The notes: generated by a model not told the origin, from the sequence alone. Shown: positions 1-8,913, counted from the stretch's first letter. The stretch is DNA of 64,000 nucleotides from Colwellia hornerae (GCF_007954355.1 NZ_VOLR01000020.1:1-64000); one strand, 5' to 3'. Made by a program: numbers and translations.

Positions 1-47
1 TCTTCAATGATGGTTTGCCATTGCTCTTGGCTACGCGATATTCTCAT
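1..47 (-). CDS. tnpA: IS66-family accessory protein TnpA, N-terminal fragment (runs off window)
   Basis: Only the first 15 codons are visible, reading MRISRSQEQWQTIIE. The pattern R-S-(Q/K)-(D/E)-Q-W-Q is the usual start of IS66 OrfA (TnpA), and the TnpA inside the complete element at 45682 begins almost the same way (IRSQDQWQNIF). The ATG at 45-47 is preceded on the minus strand by the ribosome binding site TTAGGAGAT at a normal distance. TnpA is a small helix-turn-helix protein required with TnpB and TnpC for IS66 transposition. The rest of the element is not visible. Confidence 0.6.
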   Translation of the reverse strand, partial: MRISRSQEQWQTIIE

Positions 48-127
48 GCTTATCTCCTAAATTAAGTGAGGAGATAATGTATATGAGATCAAGTTCTAGA
101 GGCAGGTGTCGTTAGCTATACCCTTAC
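1..127 (-). mobile_element. Partial IS66-family element, left edge of window
   Basis: The first 47 bases encode the N-terminus of an IS66 TnpA on the minus strand, so an IS66-type element runs off the left edge. Reading the minus strand from position 127 inwards gives GTAAGGGTATAGC, which starts with the GTAAG typical of IS66 terminal repeats; I infer that 127 is its outer boundary. The other end is outside the window, so neither the terminal repeat nor an 8-bp target duplication can be confirmed. Its TnpA start differs from that of the complete IS66 element at 45604, so they are different elements. Confidence 0.5.
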
Positions 128-714
128 CTCCCTTCGGCAGCGTATGCATTGAACAGCTAAGTAGTGTCCGATTTCTGCTCATGGTGCGACGTTCAGTGTT
201 AAGGCTTTAAGGGTAGGCCTATACTAGCTGTATCTTCAAGTTTTTTATTGAAAATATCACCCAATTAAGCACATTCATATACACACTTGCTATATTGAAA
301 TGTAGCTGCATTTTTTACGACACAAGTACTTCCTTTAAGCGATGTAGGTTATTTACTAGTCCCCCCCATAGTTATAAATAAGCTGATAGTAAAATAGAAG
401 TAAGTACAGCTGAAATTTAATTAACCTGATTTTGATAAGTACACATAAGTACAGCTATCTCTAAAAATAATCCCCTAAGAAATAAGCTGTTATTCTATTT
501 TGACAGCTTAATATTACTCCATCTGTTGCTGCTGATGGTTAACTGCAACCATATCGACAACTTCACTTTCAATATTATTGTTACGTTAACAAGGAAGGTT
601 ATTGGTTAATACTTAAATTGGGTGAGAAATAGACTGGTATAGTAAGAGGTTAAAATAGTATATGTATATTTGTTCTAAGTTTATTTCTGTGGTTACCTAT
701 AAGTTACCCAGGCA
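128..714. other. Intergenic region without recognisable gene
   Basis: About 590 bases between the inferred IS66 end and the tRNA terminator. No open frame with a ribosome binding site or recognisable protein was found on either strand. The segment is AT-rich, with a run of seven C at 361-367 and the phrase AAGTACAGCT occurring twice (near 402 and 446). It may be a remnant of older insertions; nothing more can be supported. Confidence 0.5.
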
Positions 715-760
715 CAAAAAAGCCACTTGAACAGTCATGTCGACTATTACTAAGTGGCTG
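715..760 (-). terminator. Rho-independent terminator after tRNA-Pro
   Basis: On the minus strand AGCCACTT and AAGTGGCT form an 8-bp stem around a long loop, followed directly by six T. It lies about 20 bases beyond the CCA end of the tRNA, where a tRNA terminator is expected. Confidence 0.75.
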
Positions 761-777
761 ATTCATAATACTAAATG

Positions 778-854
778 TGGTCGGAGTAGCAAGATTCGAA
801 CTTGCGACCTCACGTCCCCCAGACGCACGCGCTACCAAGCTGCGCTATACCCCG
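778..854 (-). tRNA. tRNA-Pro (anticodon GGG)
   Basis: A 77-nt cloverleaf on the minus strand. The acceptor stem CGGGGTA pairs with TACTCCG (one G-U pair) and is followed by an encoded ACCA end. The D arm is GCGC-AGCTTGGTA-GCGC, the same pattern as gammaproteobacterial tRNA-Pro. The anticodon loop is CTGGGGG, placing GGG at positions 34-36. The TTCGAAT T-loop is present. The anticodon stem TGCGT/ACGTG has two wobble pairs at its base. It reads CCC and CCU proline codons. It has its own promoter and terminator. Confidence 0.93.
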
Positions 855-894
855 AATCAGTAAACATTAAGAGGGTTAATTTGTTTACTGTTGG

Positions 895-923
895 TATAAT
901 AATGGTTTAATCACTGATTGCAA
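895..923 (-). promoter_or_regulatory. Putative sigma-70 promoter of tRNA-Pro
   Basis: On the minus strand TTGCAA (918-923) and ATTATA (895-900) are separated by 17 bases, about 40 bases upstream of the mature tRNA 5' end. Spacing and boxes fit a sigma-70 promoter, and the position just after yejM makes a separate tRNA promoter plausible. Assigned by eye. Confidence 0.4.
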
Positions 924-952
924 TATAAAATACTGAAAATCAATCTGTTAGT

Positions 953-2650
953 TTATTTATTGCTCAATATCTCTGCCTGTTTACTAAATTGTTTAATAAA
1001 GTTGACCCCATCTATCATTAATGGAAAATCTGAGTTAACCATTATCGGAGCGGCTAATTGTCGTGAGTAACTTTGAAAGTTACCATTTTGGTCAATAAAC
1101 ACCGATTTATCTTTACTAAATACCATCATGCCATCATCCATAGTGTTGGCAATAATACGGTCCTTAGTTAACTTCAGCACATCCTTGCCGTTACTATAGG
1201 TTTTTTCATCAATGTCACAGTTTAACCATTGATGCATCAGTGTTGGCTGAACATCCATATGACTGGTTAAATGGCTCACTGTTTTACTTTCACTTTCAGG
1301 TAAGATCAGCAACGAAGGTTTGATAGCTAAACTAGTCGCTTTCGTTTTATTGCCAACGGAGGTGATCCAAATAATGTCTTTAGTTTGTTTTGTTTTTTGT
1401 GCGAGCAAGAGTGCATCCATAAACAATTCAAATTGGTAAGTATTACTGTCAGCAAAATAAAATAAATGTAATCCCGCAGGTAAACTATTAAGTTTATCAG
1501 CAAAGACTAATGTTGAAATATTATCAAGTATTGTTTGCTGGTTAAATAAATGTTCAAACCCTTGTGAATCAGGCGTTAGCGCATTTTTTATCTTTTCATT
1601 GCCATGGATCATTGTATACGAGCTGGCTAACTTATTTCTTTCTATTAATTGAAATAACAAAGGAATAGCATTTTGTTTTTCCAACCCTTCTTGATAAATA
1701 CTTGGCAAGCTGTAAAACAAATTAAACCAAGCGTTTTTTGGTAAAGCATTATCAATATGATGTTCGAGTGTTAACTGATTTTGGCTATTTCTCTGTTTAA
1801 ATTGCTTGATCTGCTTATCAGTTAACGTTACATCGTTAACCACCATAAATACTGATTTTTGTGTTGGTGTTTGGGAAACACACGCTTCGCTCAACAGCGG
1901 GTATTGAGGAATAGCATTGGTAAAGGCTAGTGGGCTTGTTGTCCGTTCGATATAGGCTTCACGATCAAACATACCGTATTTGGTAAGTAATGTTTTTGCG
2001 GTCGATGGGTACGACAAAGGTAATACAGTGTCTTGTCTTAAAATATCATATTCTAAGTTCGCATCAGCCCAAATATGTAATAAGTGACTAAAGAAAAAAG
2101 AACAGACTAAACCGATAACAACAAACTTGGCGAGCACAACTTTTTGTAAGTCTCTTAAATGTTTCCACGCATAATTACTCAGAATTAATTCGAATGCCAA
2201 GATAACCAAGGTTAGTAAAATACTTACAAACCAAAAGATACGACTGTTATGCTGAATTTGTGTGCTAATTAAATCAACAATTTGTGCACTTGACGAAGCA
2301 TTTAGATGGTAACCCAAACTGTTATATATATAAGCATCTAGTAGCAATATTAATAATTGCAGGGTAAAGACCACCGAGGCTGTTGCCCGGATAAAACGGG
2401 TATGTGGAAATATTAAGGTGATCGGGAATAATATTAAAACAAAAGTCATAAAGGTTAAAAATCCCATATGACTAAACCAAGTAGTGATTAAATAAAATTG
2501 GCCAAGAAATGTCTCCGGACCACCTTCGCTAAAAATATAAAAAGATGATAATCCAATGGCAGCAATTATATTAAAAAAAGTGAACCAATGGCTCCAACTG
2601 ATCAGGTGTAACAGGCGCTTGCTATACGTTTTTGAGTCAAATGCAACCAT
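953..2650 (-). CDS. yejM: YejM/PbgA/LapC-like inner-membrane protein controlling LPS synthesis
   Basis: 565 aa, close to the E. coli YejM length of 586. The N-terminal ~200 residues hold about five membrane segments (DUF3413 type). The remainder is a periplasmic alkaline-phosphatase/sulfatase-fold domain, including the stretch NAWFNLFYSLPS that corresponds to the family's N-x-x-F-S-L-F-Y-G-L-P segment. In E. coli this protein senses lipopolysaccharide in the inner membrane and controls LpxC stability through LapB; the same role is inferred here. The gene order yejM-yejL with divergent yejK is the conserved gammaproteobacterial arrangement, which strongly supports orthology. Catalytic activity of the C-terminal domain is not expected. 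Confidence 0.9.
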   Translation of the reverse strand: MVAFDSKTYSKRLLHLISWSHWFTFFNIIAAIGLSSFYIFSEGGPETFLGQFYLITTWFSHMGFLTFMTFVLILFPITLIFPHTRFIRATASVVFTLQLLILLLDAYIYNSLGYHLNASSSAQIVDLISTQIQHNSRIFWFVSILLTLVILAFELILSNYAWKHLRDLQKVVLAKFVVIGLVCSFFFSHLLHIWADANLEYDILRQDTVLPLSYPSTAKTLLTKYGMFDREAYIERTTSPLAFTNAIPQYPLLSEACVSQTPTQKSVFMVVNDVTLTDKQIKQFKQRNSQNQLTLEHHIDNALPKNAWFNLFYSLPSIYQEGLEKQNAIPLLFQLIERNKLASSYTMIHGNEKIKNALTPDSQGFEHLFNQQTILDNISTLVFADKLNSLPAGLHLFYFADSNTYQFELFMDALLLAQKTKQTKDIIWITSVGNKTKATSLAIKPSLLILPESESKTVSHLTSHMDVQPTLMHQWLNCDIDEKTYSNGKDVLKLTKDRIIANTMDDGMMVFSKDKSVFIDQNGNFQSYSRQLAAPIMVNSDFPLMIDGVNFIKQFSKQAEILSNK

Positions 2651-2714
2651 AGTAAATTATCATTCTCTTATTATTTTAGTTTATCAGCACTATATTTTAT
2701 AAATATAGTGATAA

Positions 2715-2927
2715 TTATAGGACTGATTTTTTTAAAGCATTGGTGAAATTGGTTACAATATCAGCTCTTTTCGCTTCTGGAATATTTTTATTAATAATTT
2801 CTGTTAAGGTATTTCCTAAGCACATTAGCGCTAGATCAGGGGTTGCAGACTCATTAACTAAAACATCATGCAAATCTTGGATAATTTTTTCTACACGTTC
2901 ATTGGAATACTTGGATACAATAGGCAT
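2715..2927 (-). CDS. yejL: YejL family protein (UPF0352)
   Basis: 70 aa, the usual size of YejL. The start [16 protein letters not shown], the segment [17 protein letters not shown], and an alanine-rich end match the family pattern (E. coli: SRYSDEQVE, DLSLMVLGNMVTNLIN). It is a small, mostly helical cytoplasmic protein whose biochemical function is unknown. It lies 64 bp upstream of yejM on the same strand, probably in one transcript, and is divergent from yejK as in Enterobacteria and Shewanella. Confidence 0.9.
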   Translation of the reverse strand: MPIVSKYSNERVEKIIQDLHDVLVNESATPDLALMCLGNTLTEIINKNIPEAKRADIVTNFTNALKKSVL

Positions 2928-3006
2928 CTTAACTACTTAATAGGTTATTTGATAGATTAGTACAAGTTTATCAAATGCCTGAACAATATAAAACTGGCCT
3001 TTAACT

Positions 3007-4083
3007 ATGAGCTTAATTATTTCAAACATTGCCCTACATTTTTTAACTAAAAAAGAAGAAACCGGTGAAGTTGTACTGCGTTTAGGGCCAGAATCTATCG
3101 AAATCAGCAATAAGATTGAAAACTTTGTTGATGGACTGCATAAAATCTATAATGCTAAGGCTAGTAAAGCTTACGGACATTTTACCACCATGCCAGCAGC
3201 AGGAGACGCTGCCCGTTTTATTGATATAATGGAAAGCTATTTAGGTGACTCACAAAGTTTTTATGCTTTTAGTAGTCAAGCGGCTAATTTATTAAAAAAT
3301 GAATTGGAAAAATATAACCTAGCTGAAACAGGCTACCTGGTTGTTTGTCATTATGAATATATGGGCGGGCGTTATTTACTTGCTACAGTGATCCCTGTTT
3401 CTGAACATTACTCTGTTGATGGTGAATTAAATATCTCTGCTGACAAACATCTCGATACTGCGCGTATGCAATTAGCTGCGCGTATTGATTTATTTGATTA
3501 TAAAGAAAATCAACAAGGTAATAAGTACGTTTCGTTTATTAAAGGTAGAGCGGGTCGTGTTGTTTCAGATTTCTTTTTAGACTTTTTAGGTTGTGAAGAA
3601 GGCTTAAATTCCAAAGAACAAACTCAAACATTAGTGCAGGCTGTTGAAGACTATGTTGCCGTTAATCAACTTGATGCGACAGAGAAGCAGAATACCCGCA
3701 AAGAGTTATTGAGTTACTGTAAAGAGCAAAAAAGTGCCGCTCAAGATGTCTCAATTCAAGAGATAGGGCAAGTGATCAAGCAAGAGGGCGCCACTCAAGA
3801 TTTTCATCAATTTTGTCAAGAGCAATCTTATCCGCTTGAAGAATCTTTTCCACATGATCAAACAGTTGTTAACAAAGTCACTAAGTACTCAGGCTATGGT
3901 AACGGTATTAGTTTGAGCTTTGAACGCAGCCACTTTGGTGAAGATGTCATTTATAATGCAGCAAATGACAGCATTACTATCTATAAAGTGCCACCAAATT
4001 TAAAAGACCAATTATTAGCGTTATTGCAAACAGCTGATAAACAAGAGCAAGAAGCTCATCAATCTGAAAATACAGAATTTTAA
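3007..4083 (+). CDS. yejK: Nucleoid-associated protein YejK (NdpA)
   Basis: 358 aa; the E. coli protein has 335. The N-terminus ([30 protein letters not shown]) and the region [16 protein letters not shown] are typical of the NdpA family of nucleoid-associated proteins. The central [23 protein letters not shown] segment is also characteristic. The C-terminal ~20 residues are polar and Glu/Gln-rich and extend past the usual end. The protein is expected in the cytoplasm on the nucleoid; its precise role is not established. It is divergent from yejL and sits 29 bp before pyrC, so read-through into pyrC is likely. Confidence 0.92.
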   Translation: MSLIISNIALHFLTKKEETGEVVLRLGPESIEISNKIENFVDGLHKIYNAKASKAYGHFTTMPAAGDAARFIDIMESYLGDSQSFYAFSSQAANLLKNELEKYNLAETGYLVVCHYEYMGGRYLLATVIPVSEHYSVDGELNISADKHLDTARMQLAARIDLFDYKENQQGNKYVSFIKGRAGRVVSDFFLDFLGCEEGLNSKEQTQTLVQAVEDYVAVNQLDATEKQNTRKELLSYCKEQKSAAQDVSIQEIGQVIKQEGATQDFHQFCQEQSYPLEESFPHDQTVVNKVTKYSGYGNGISLSFERSHFGEDVIYNAANDSITIYKVPPNLKDQLLALLQTADKQEQEAHQSENTEF

Positions 4084-4112
4084 AGTTTATAAACAAATTT
4101 ATAGGTATAAAA

Positions 4113-5159
4113 ATGACAACATTAACCATTACTCGCCCAGACGATTGGCATGTACATTTACGCGATGGCGAAGCATTAACAACCACAGTTCCTGATATTA
4201 GTCGTTACTTTGGCCGTGCGATTATTATGCCAAATTTAGTTCCACCCGTTACCAATGCTGAATTAGCGACACAATATCATCAACGTATTATGGCCGCTAA
4301 TGTTAATGGCTCGACACAAAACACCACGTTTCAACCATTAATGGTGCTCTATTTAACGGATAAAACAACAGCCCAAGAAATATTCGACGCTAAAGCGACG
4401 GGTATTGTTTTTGCTGCTAAGTTGTATCCTGCTGGAGCAACGACAAACTCATCTTCTGGTGTTACCAATGTTGATAATATTGCTGATGTGCTGGCAGCAA
4501 TGCAAGAAGTGGGTATGCCATTATTGATTCACGGTGAAGTAACAGACAGCCACATTGATATTTTTGATCGTGAAGCGATATTCATCGATACTATTTTAAC
4601 GCCTTTGGTGGCAAAATATACTGACTTAAAAATAGTTTTAGAACATATTACTACTAAAAATGCGGTTGAATTTGTTGAACAAGCGGGCAACAACGTAGCG
4701 GCCACAATAACTGTTCATCATTTATTATTTAATCGTAACGATATGTTAGTCGGTGGTATTCGCCCTCATTACTATTGTTTACCTATTTTGAAACGCAACA
4801 TTCATCAACAAGCGTTAATTGCTGCAGCAACCGGTGGTAGTGTTAAGTTTTTCTTAGGTACCGATTCTGCTCCTCACCCACAAAATGCCAAAGAATCTGC
4901 TTGTGGCTGTGCGGGATCTTATACGGCTCATGCCGCAATTGAGCTTTATGCTGAAGCATTTGAAGCAGCAGGGGCCTTGGATAAATTAGAAGGCTTTGCA
5001 AGTTTACATGGTCCAGCATTTTATAATTTACCCGTTAATAACGACAAAATAACTTTAGAGAAAGCCCAATGGCATGTGCCAGCGACGATGTCGTTTGGTA
5101 AAGATGTTGTTGTGCCTATCCGTGCTAACGATACTATTGCTTGGCAAGTAAAAGACTAG
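4113..5159 (+). CDS. pyrC: Dihydroorotase
   Basis: 348 aa, the size of class II (E. coli-type) dihydroorotase. It catalyses the reversible cyclisation of carbamoyl-aspartate to dihydroorotate in de novo pyrimidine synthesis in the cytoplasm. Visible features are the HxH zinc motif DWHVHLRDG (H13, H15), the carboxylated lysine in [14 protein letters not shown] (K103), zinc histidines in LLIHGEV and LEHITT, and the catalytic aspartate in FLGTDSAPH. The SD-like sequence ATAGGT lies upstream of the ATG. It is followed after 19 bp by the QueD-like gene on the same strand. Confidence 0.96.
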   Translation: MTTLTITRPDDWHVHLRDGEALTTTVPDISRYFGRAIIMPNLVPPVTNAELATQYHQRIMAANVNGSTQNTTFQPLMVLYLTDKTTAQEIFDAKATGIVFAAKLYPAGATTNSSSGVTNVDNIADVLAAMQEVGMPLLIHGEVTDSHIDIFDREAIFIDTILTPLVAKYTDLKIVLEHITTKNAVEFVEQAGNNVAATITVHHLLFNRNDMLVGGIRPHYYCLPILKRNIHQQALIAAATGGSVKFFLGTDSAPHPQNAKESACGCAGSYTAHAAIELYAEAFEAAGALDKLEGFASLHGPAFYNLPVNNDKITLEKAQWHVPATMSFGKDVVVPIRANDTIAWQVKD

Positions 5160-5178
5160 ATTTGAATAGGAAGTAATA

Positions 5179-6057
5179 ATGCAATTATTTGTAAATGATT
5201 TAACCGTCATTGATTTTTCATACTGTTGCCCGGAACGAGGCATAGTCGGCGAGAGTTGGATCGTTGATGTATTACTTGATGGTGCTCTTAATGAAATGAG
5301 CATGGTGCTTGATTTTGCTGTGGTTAAAAAGCAAATTAAAGCCATTATTGATGATGCTGTCGATCATAAATTATTATTACCGATGAAAAACGAATGTATT
5401 ACCGTGACTGATTCATTACATCAGGAAAACCACGAATACGTTGATTTTATCAGTGAGCGTGCCAGTTACTATTTGCAGTCACCAAAATGTGCTTTTGCGA
5501 AAATTATTAGCGATACGATTGATGTAACATCAGTTACTGGGCATTTAACCGCCATAATTCTTGAGCAATTACCGCAGAATGTTCAAGGGCTTAAGTTAAC
5601 ACTTCGACCAGAGAATATTAGTGGCGATTATTATCATTACACCCATGGCTTAAAATTACATGACGGAAATTGTCAGCGTATTGCTCATGGTCACCGTTCA
5701 ACTATTCATATCTTACAAAAAGGTCAACGGGTCGCTGCATTAGAAAAAGCGTGGTGTTTACGTTGGCAAGATATTTATATTGCATCAGATGTTGATCGTG
5801 TAGAAAAAGCAGATATTGAACTGTCAAATTTTGCTCAGCACAATTTGACGTCCGATCACCACTACTTTTCTTACACTGCGCCACAAGGTCGTTTTGACAT
5901 TGCCGTTGAGAATAAAGTACTAGACGTTGTCGATTGTGACTCAACCGTAGAGCTTTTAGCCGACTTTATTGCCAGACAATTAGTGGCTGATAATCAAGGT
6001 GAAGTAACAGTTGTTGCCTTTGAAGGTGTTGGTAAAGGTGCTATTGCAAATGCTTAA
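5179..6057 (+). CDS. Tandem T-fold protein, 6-carboxytetrahydropterin synthase (QueD)-like
   Basis: 292 aa, about twice the length of single-domain QueD. Both halves resemble the T-fold of the pyruvoyltetrahydropterin synthase family. The second half keeps the active-site signature: H156, C165 and the HGH pair H170/H172, with the late S-T-x-E stretch in DCDSTVELLADF. The first half keeps the fold pattern (MSMVLDFAVVKKQIKAIIDDAVDHK) but where QueD has histidine ligands it reads FSYCCPERG and GESW, so its metal site looks lost. A role in queuosine-precursor or another pterin reaction is inference. It ends overlapping the M23 gene by 8 bp, suggesting translational coupling. Confidence 0.72.
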   Translation: MQLFVNDLTVIDFSYCCPERGIVGESWIVDVLLDGALNEMSMVLDFAVVKKQIKAIIDDAVDHKLLLPMKNECITVTDSLHQENHEYVDFISERASYYLQSPKCAFAKIISDTIDVTSVTGHLTAIILEQLPQNVQGLKLTLRPENISGDYYHYTHGLKLHDGNCQRIAHGHRSTIHILQKGQRVAALEKAWCLRWQDIYIASDVDRVEKADIELSNFAQHNLTSDHHYFSYTAPQGRFDIAVENKVLDVVDCDSTVELLADFIARQLVADNQGEVTVVAFEGVGKGAIANA

Positions 6058-6880
6058 TGCTAAAAACATTAAACTGATAGTCTTATGTTTAAGCAGTTTC
6101 TTCTTTAGCCAAAACGCGGTTGCTGATATTAAGCTTTCAGGAGAAATAAAGCAGGGCGCTTTGGTCATAGGTAAAACGGCTAATAATAATATCGTTACTT
6201 TTGACGGTAAAGTGCTGCCTTTATCTGAGCATGGCGATTATGTTTTTGGTTTTGGCCGCGATGATGAAAAAACCCATCAATTAGTGATCACTCAGCCAAA
6301 TGGTGACAAAGAACTAAAGTCTTTAACACCAGCAAAGCGTCAATACGATATACAACGTATTGAAGGCATAGCCAAAAAAATAATGAACCCAAATCCAAAA
6401 GCGGTTACTCGTTCTCAACAAGATAGCGCGCAAGTAAGTGCAGCGAGGAAAACCTTAAGTGATAAAACTGATTTTTCAAAAGGTTTTATCGCACCGATAA
6501 AAGGTATTATTACTGGTGTCTATGGAAGCCAACGGGTTTTTAATAGCGTACCTAAACGACCTCATTTTGGTTTAGATTACGCAGGAAAAACAGGCGATCC
6601 AGTCAAAGCTCCAGCAGCGGGCACTGTGGTAATGTTTGTGCCTGATATGTTTTATTCAGGTGGTACTATGATAATTGACCACGGTCATGGAATTACTTCT
6701 AGTTTTTTACATTTAAGTAAATCTTACGTTCAAACGGGTGATGAAGTTAAAAAAGGACAAGTTGTTGCCGCCGTTGGCTCAAGTGGTCGAGCAACCGGTC
6801 CTCATTTAGATTGGCGTATTAATTGGTTTAATATGCGTTTAGATCCCGCTTTAGCGTTAAGAGCTGTTCCAATTAAATAG
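6050..6880 (+). CDS. Secreted M23-family metallopeptidase (LytM domain)
   Basis: 276 aa from the ATG at 6050, chosen because it starts a clear signal peptide (hydrophobic core IKLIVLCLSSFFF, cleavage after AVA) and overlaps the previous stop by 8 bp. The mature protein has an N-terminal beta-rich domain and a C-terminal M23 domain with all zinc and catalytic elements: RPHFGLDYAG (H, D), the HGHG/SFLHL region, and GPHLDWRI (HxD). Such enzymes cut peptide cross-links in peptidoglycan in the periplasm. The intact motifs suggest an active endopeptidase rather than an EnvC/NlpD-type activator. Substrate specificity cannot be read from the sequence. Confidence 0.88.
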   Translation: MLNAKNIKLIVLCLSSFFFSQNAVADIKLSGEIKQGALVIGKTANNNIVTFDGKVLPLSEHGDYVFGFGRDDEKTHQLVITQPNGDKELKSLTPAKRQYDIQRIEGIAKKIMNPNPKAVTRSQQDSAQVSAARKTLSDKTDFSKGFIAPIKGIITGVYGSQRVFNSVPKRPHFGLDYAGKTGDPVKAPAAGTVVMFVPDMFYSGGTMIIDHGHGITSSFLHLSKSYVQTGDEVKKGQVVAAVGSSGRATGPHLDWRINWFNMRLDPALALRAVPIK

Positions 6881-6957
6881 AAAATATTAACGCTATATTA
6901 AGGTCTACATTCATTTATTAAATCGATAGTAAGTTATACAAATAAATGAGTGTAGGG

Positions 6958-8199
6958 TTAATTAACCTGTCGTTTTTTACCACTTTCAGCACGTTTCTTA
7001 TTTTCACTTTGAACATATACCGTATCGGTGGTCGCCATACTTGCATGACCAAGATCTTCTGAAATATCTTTAAGAGGTCGCCCGCGTTCAATTTCCATAC
7101 TTGCACCGGTATGCCTTAACCAATGGGCAGAAGCTTCTTTCAATTTTAATGCCTTATTTTCACCTTCAGATCTGCGCATATTTTCATGTGCTTGATCGAA
7201 AACACTTTGAACTAAACGGCGCAAATGTCGTGATGTCATACCACCTTGGCCACGAATTTTCTCAACAAGGATTGAATTTTCATTACTTGATGGCAAGCCT
7301 AATAAACCTCGGGAAGAGCGGTAACGCTCTAAAAAAGGTAAAAAATCAAGAGGAACCGTGATATCACGTAATTTACGGCTTTTTCCAAAAACTTTAAGCC
7401 ACCAATTTTCATCATCATCTTGCCAAAAGTGTCCCATGGTAGGTGACCAATTTGGACGATCCGATAGCTCAGAAATCCTTAAAAAGAGGGTTTTTAATGC
7501 AGAAATAACAAATAAGTTTCGTTCAAATAATGGGTTTTCATCAGCCATTTCAACGGCTGTATCTAAAACATATTGCCATTGGCTAGCGGTTAAACGTTTA
7601 ACTTCTTTAACTTGAGAGTCGATTATAAAATGTCGGCAATCTTTTTTTGCTATTTGTGCGGGATTACCAATGCAAAAATCCTCAGCCATTAAATAGTTGT
7701 AGAAAACGATAATTGCGGTAAACATTGATGAAAGTGTTTGTTGTGATGGACGATATTTTTTCTTATCAATGATATATTCAGATTTTAGACTTTTAGGTGC
7801 TTGGATTTTATATGGGAACCAAAGTTCATTAGCCAATGAATAGCCATTAGATATTTTGAAACGTTCTTGATTTGATGTACCAATCCAAGTAACTGGTGGC
7901 TGCCAACAAAAGTCAGCATATTCAAGTAAGTCTGATTTACGTAATTGATCTATTGGTTTTTTCTTTTCAATAAATGACCACAAAAGAAAACGTTCAACGT
8001 CATTTCTAAATCGGTCATAAGTATGTGTAGATTTATTTCTACCTATATAAGTAAGGAAAACTTTCCCCCAATCAAATTGTTCAAGCCACCAAGGTTCATT
8101 TGATGAGAATATTTTATCTAACTCTGGATAGTCATCAAAATCAAAATCACACAAATCAATATATGGTGGATATAAAGGAACAGGTTTATTTAACAACAT
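6958..8199 (-). CDS. Solitary tyrosine recombinase/integrase
   Basis: 413 aa from the ATG at 8197-8199; a TTG five codons upstream is possible, and neither start has a good ribosome binding site. The C-terminal half carries the tyrosine recombinase catalytic set: an arginine in LFLRISELSDRP, HWLRHTG (HxxR), LGHASMATTD (GH) and the nucleophile in DTVYVQ. The N-terminal ~150 residues look like a SAM-like core-binding domain (THTYDRFRNDVERFLLW). No phage, plasmid or cassette genes are adjacent, so it is a stand-alone recombinase between housekeeping genes. A 40-nt inverted repeat begins 53 bp upstream of its start. Target site and role are unknown. Confidence 0.88.
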   Translation of the reverse strand: MLLNKPVPLYPPYIDLCDFDFDDYPELDKIFSSNEPWWLEQFDWGKVFLTYIGRNKSTHTYDRFRNDVERFLLWSFIEKKKPIDQLRKSDLLEYADFCWQPPVTWIGTSNQERFKISNGYSLANELWFPYKIQAPKSLKSEYIIDKKKYRPSQQTLSSMFTAIIVFYNYLMAEDFCIGNPAQIAKKDCRHFIIDSQVKEVKRLTASQWQYVLDTAVEMADENPLFERNLFVISALKTLFLRISELSDRPNWSPTMGHFWQDDDENWWLKVFGKSRKLRDITVPLDFLPFLERYRSSRGLLGLPSSNENSILVEKIRGQGGMTSRHLRRLVQSVFDQAHENMRRSEGENKALKLKEASAHWLRHTGASMEIERGRPLKDISEDLGHASMATTDTVYVQSENKKRAESGKKRQVN

Positions 8200-8251
8200 T
8201 ATTTTGAAAACCAAGTAGATAGCACGTATAAAGGCAGTCTAAACCATTATA

Positions 8252-8291
8252 CTCACTATGTCCAATACTGAAGAGTATCGGACATAGTGAG
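8252..8291. repeat. 40-nt hairpin upstream of the recombinase gene
   Basis: CTCACTATGTCC (8252-8263) pairs perfectly with GGACATAGTGAG (8280-8291). After one mismatch, ATACT pairs with AGTAT around a GAAG loop. There is no T-run on either side, so it is not a normal terminator. It lies between the recombinase start and the end of the cold-shock-domain gene, and could be an operator or recombination site for the recombinase. Confidence 0.75.
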
Positions 8292-8435
8292 GTATATGGA
8301 ATCTAGGGAAGTGCTCCCCGTAATTGCTCGTAGAATTAAAAATTTCTGAATTGCTATTTTAGTCTTAATCTACTCTTATTCATTTCATACACTTGTCGTC
8401 TAGCAACGCTATAAATTACGAACGTTGTTTTAAAC

Positions 8436-8777
8436 TTATGCCGCTAGCCCTAAATGTTGAAATGCAAAAACAGCAATACCTATTAGCACGACTATTAAGA
8501 CAAGTTTACTTTTAACGGCTGAAGTACTTCGGTAAATACGAGGTTTGTTTTCTTGTCTAACTTTAGTTTCAACACCTTCAATACGACAATTAACGGCTTT
8601 GCTTTTACCGTTAGCTTGCTCTTCAACTTCAAAGTAAATTAAATCACCTACTTTAGGTTTTCTACTCATCTCTTTTAATGATGATATATGAATAAAGGTA
8701 TCTTTGGTTAGCTCACTCGATTGAATGAATCCAAAGCCTTTATTATCTTTCCAGCTGGTTAACTGTCCTTTGTGCAT
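8436..8777 (-). CDS. Cold-shock-domain protein with C-terminal membrane segment
   Basis: 113 aa. Residues 1-66 form a cold-shock (OB-fold) domain with RNP1-like KGFGFIQ and RNP2-like DTFIHIS, which bind single-stranded RNA or DNA. A basic linker leads to one hydrophobic segment near residues 90-110 (LVLIVVLIGIAVFAFQHLGL), predicting a C-terminal membrane anchor. It belongs to the group of CSD proteins fused to membrane segments, which are distinct from soluble 70-aa CspA. Ligand and role are unknown. The 5' UTR is not long and CspA-like, so cold induction cannot be argued from sequence. Confidence 0.82.
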   Translation of the reverse strand: MHKGQLTSWKDNKGFGFIQSSELTKDTFIHISSLKEMSRKPKVGDLIYFEVEEQANGKSKAVNCRIEGVETKVRQENKPRIYRSTSAVKSKLVLIVVLIGIAVFAFQHLGLAA

Positions 8778-8851
8778 TACGATTCCGTTATAAATGTTGG
8801 TTATAAACTATTAAAGTTTGTTTGAGGATAAATATCACTATGATTATCATT

Positions 8852-8889
8852 AAAAAAGGATCAGTCGAACTTGGTCCGACTGATCCTTT
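8852..8889 (-). terminator. Rho-independent terminator of icd
   Basis: On the minus strand GGATCAGTCG and CGACTGATCC form a 10-bp stem followed by six T, about 25 bases after the icd stop codon. Confidence 0.88.
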
Positions 8890-8913
8890 CACAATATCAT
8901 CATGTTAATAATA

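Noticed and set aside
158-173. ATCGGACA shared (inverted) between 165 and the recombinase hairpin at 8276
   Set aside because: Only eight bases in common; expected by chance over this distance.
7440-7456. Additional RutR-type site inside the recombinase gene (TGACCAATTTGGAC)
   Set aside because: The right half does not match TGGTCA and the position is inside coding sequence.
778-8291. tRNA-Pro as attachment site of an island ending at the recombinase
   Set aside because: The genes between are conserved housekeeping genes in conserved order, and no duplicate of the tRNA 3' end was found near the recombinase.
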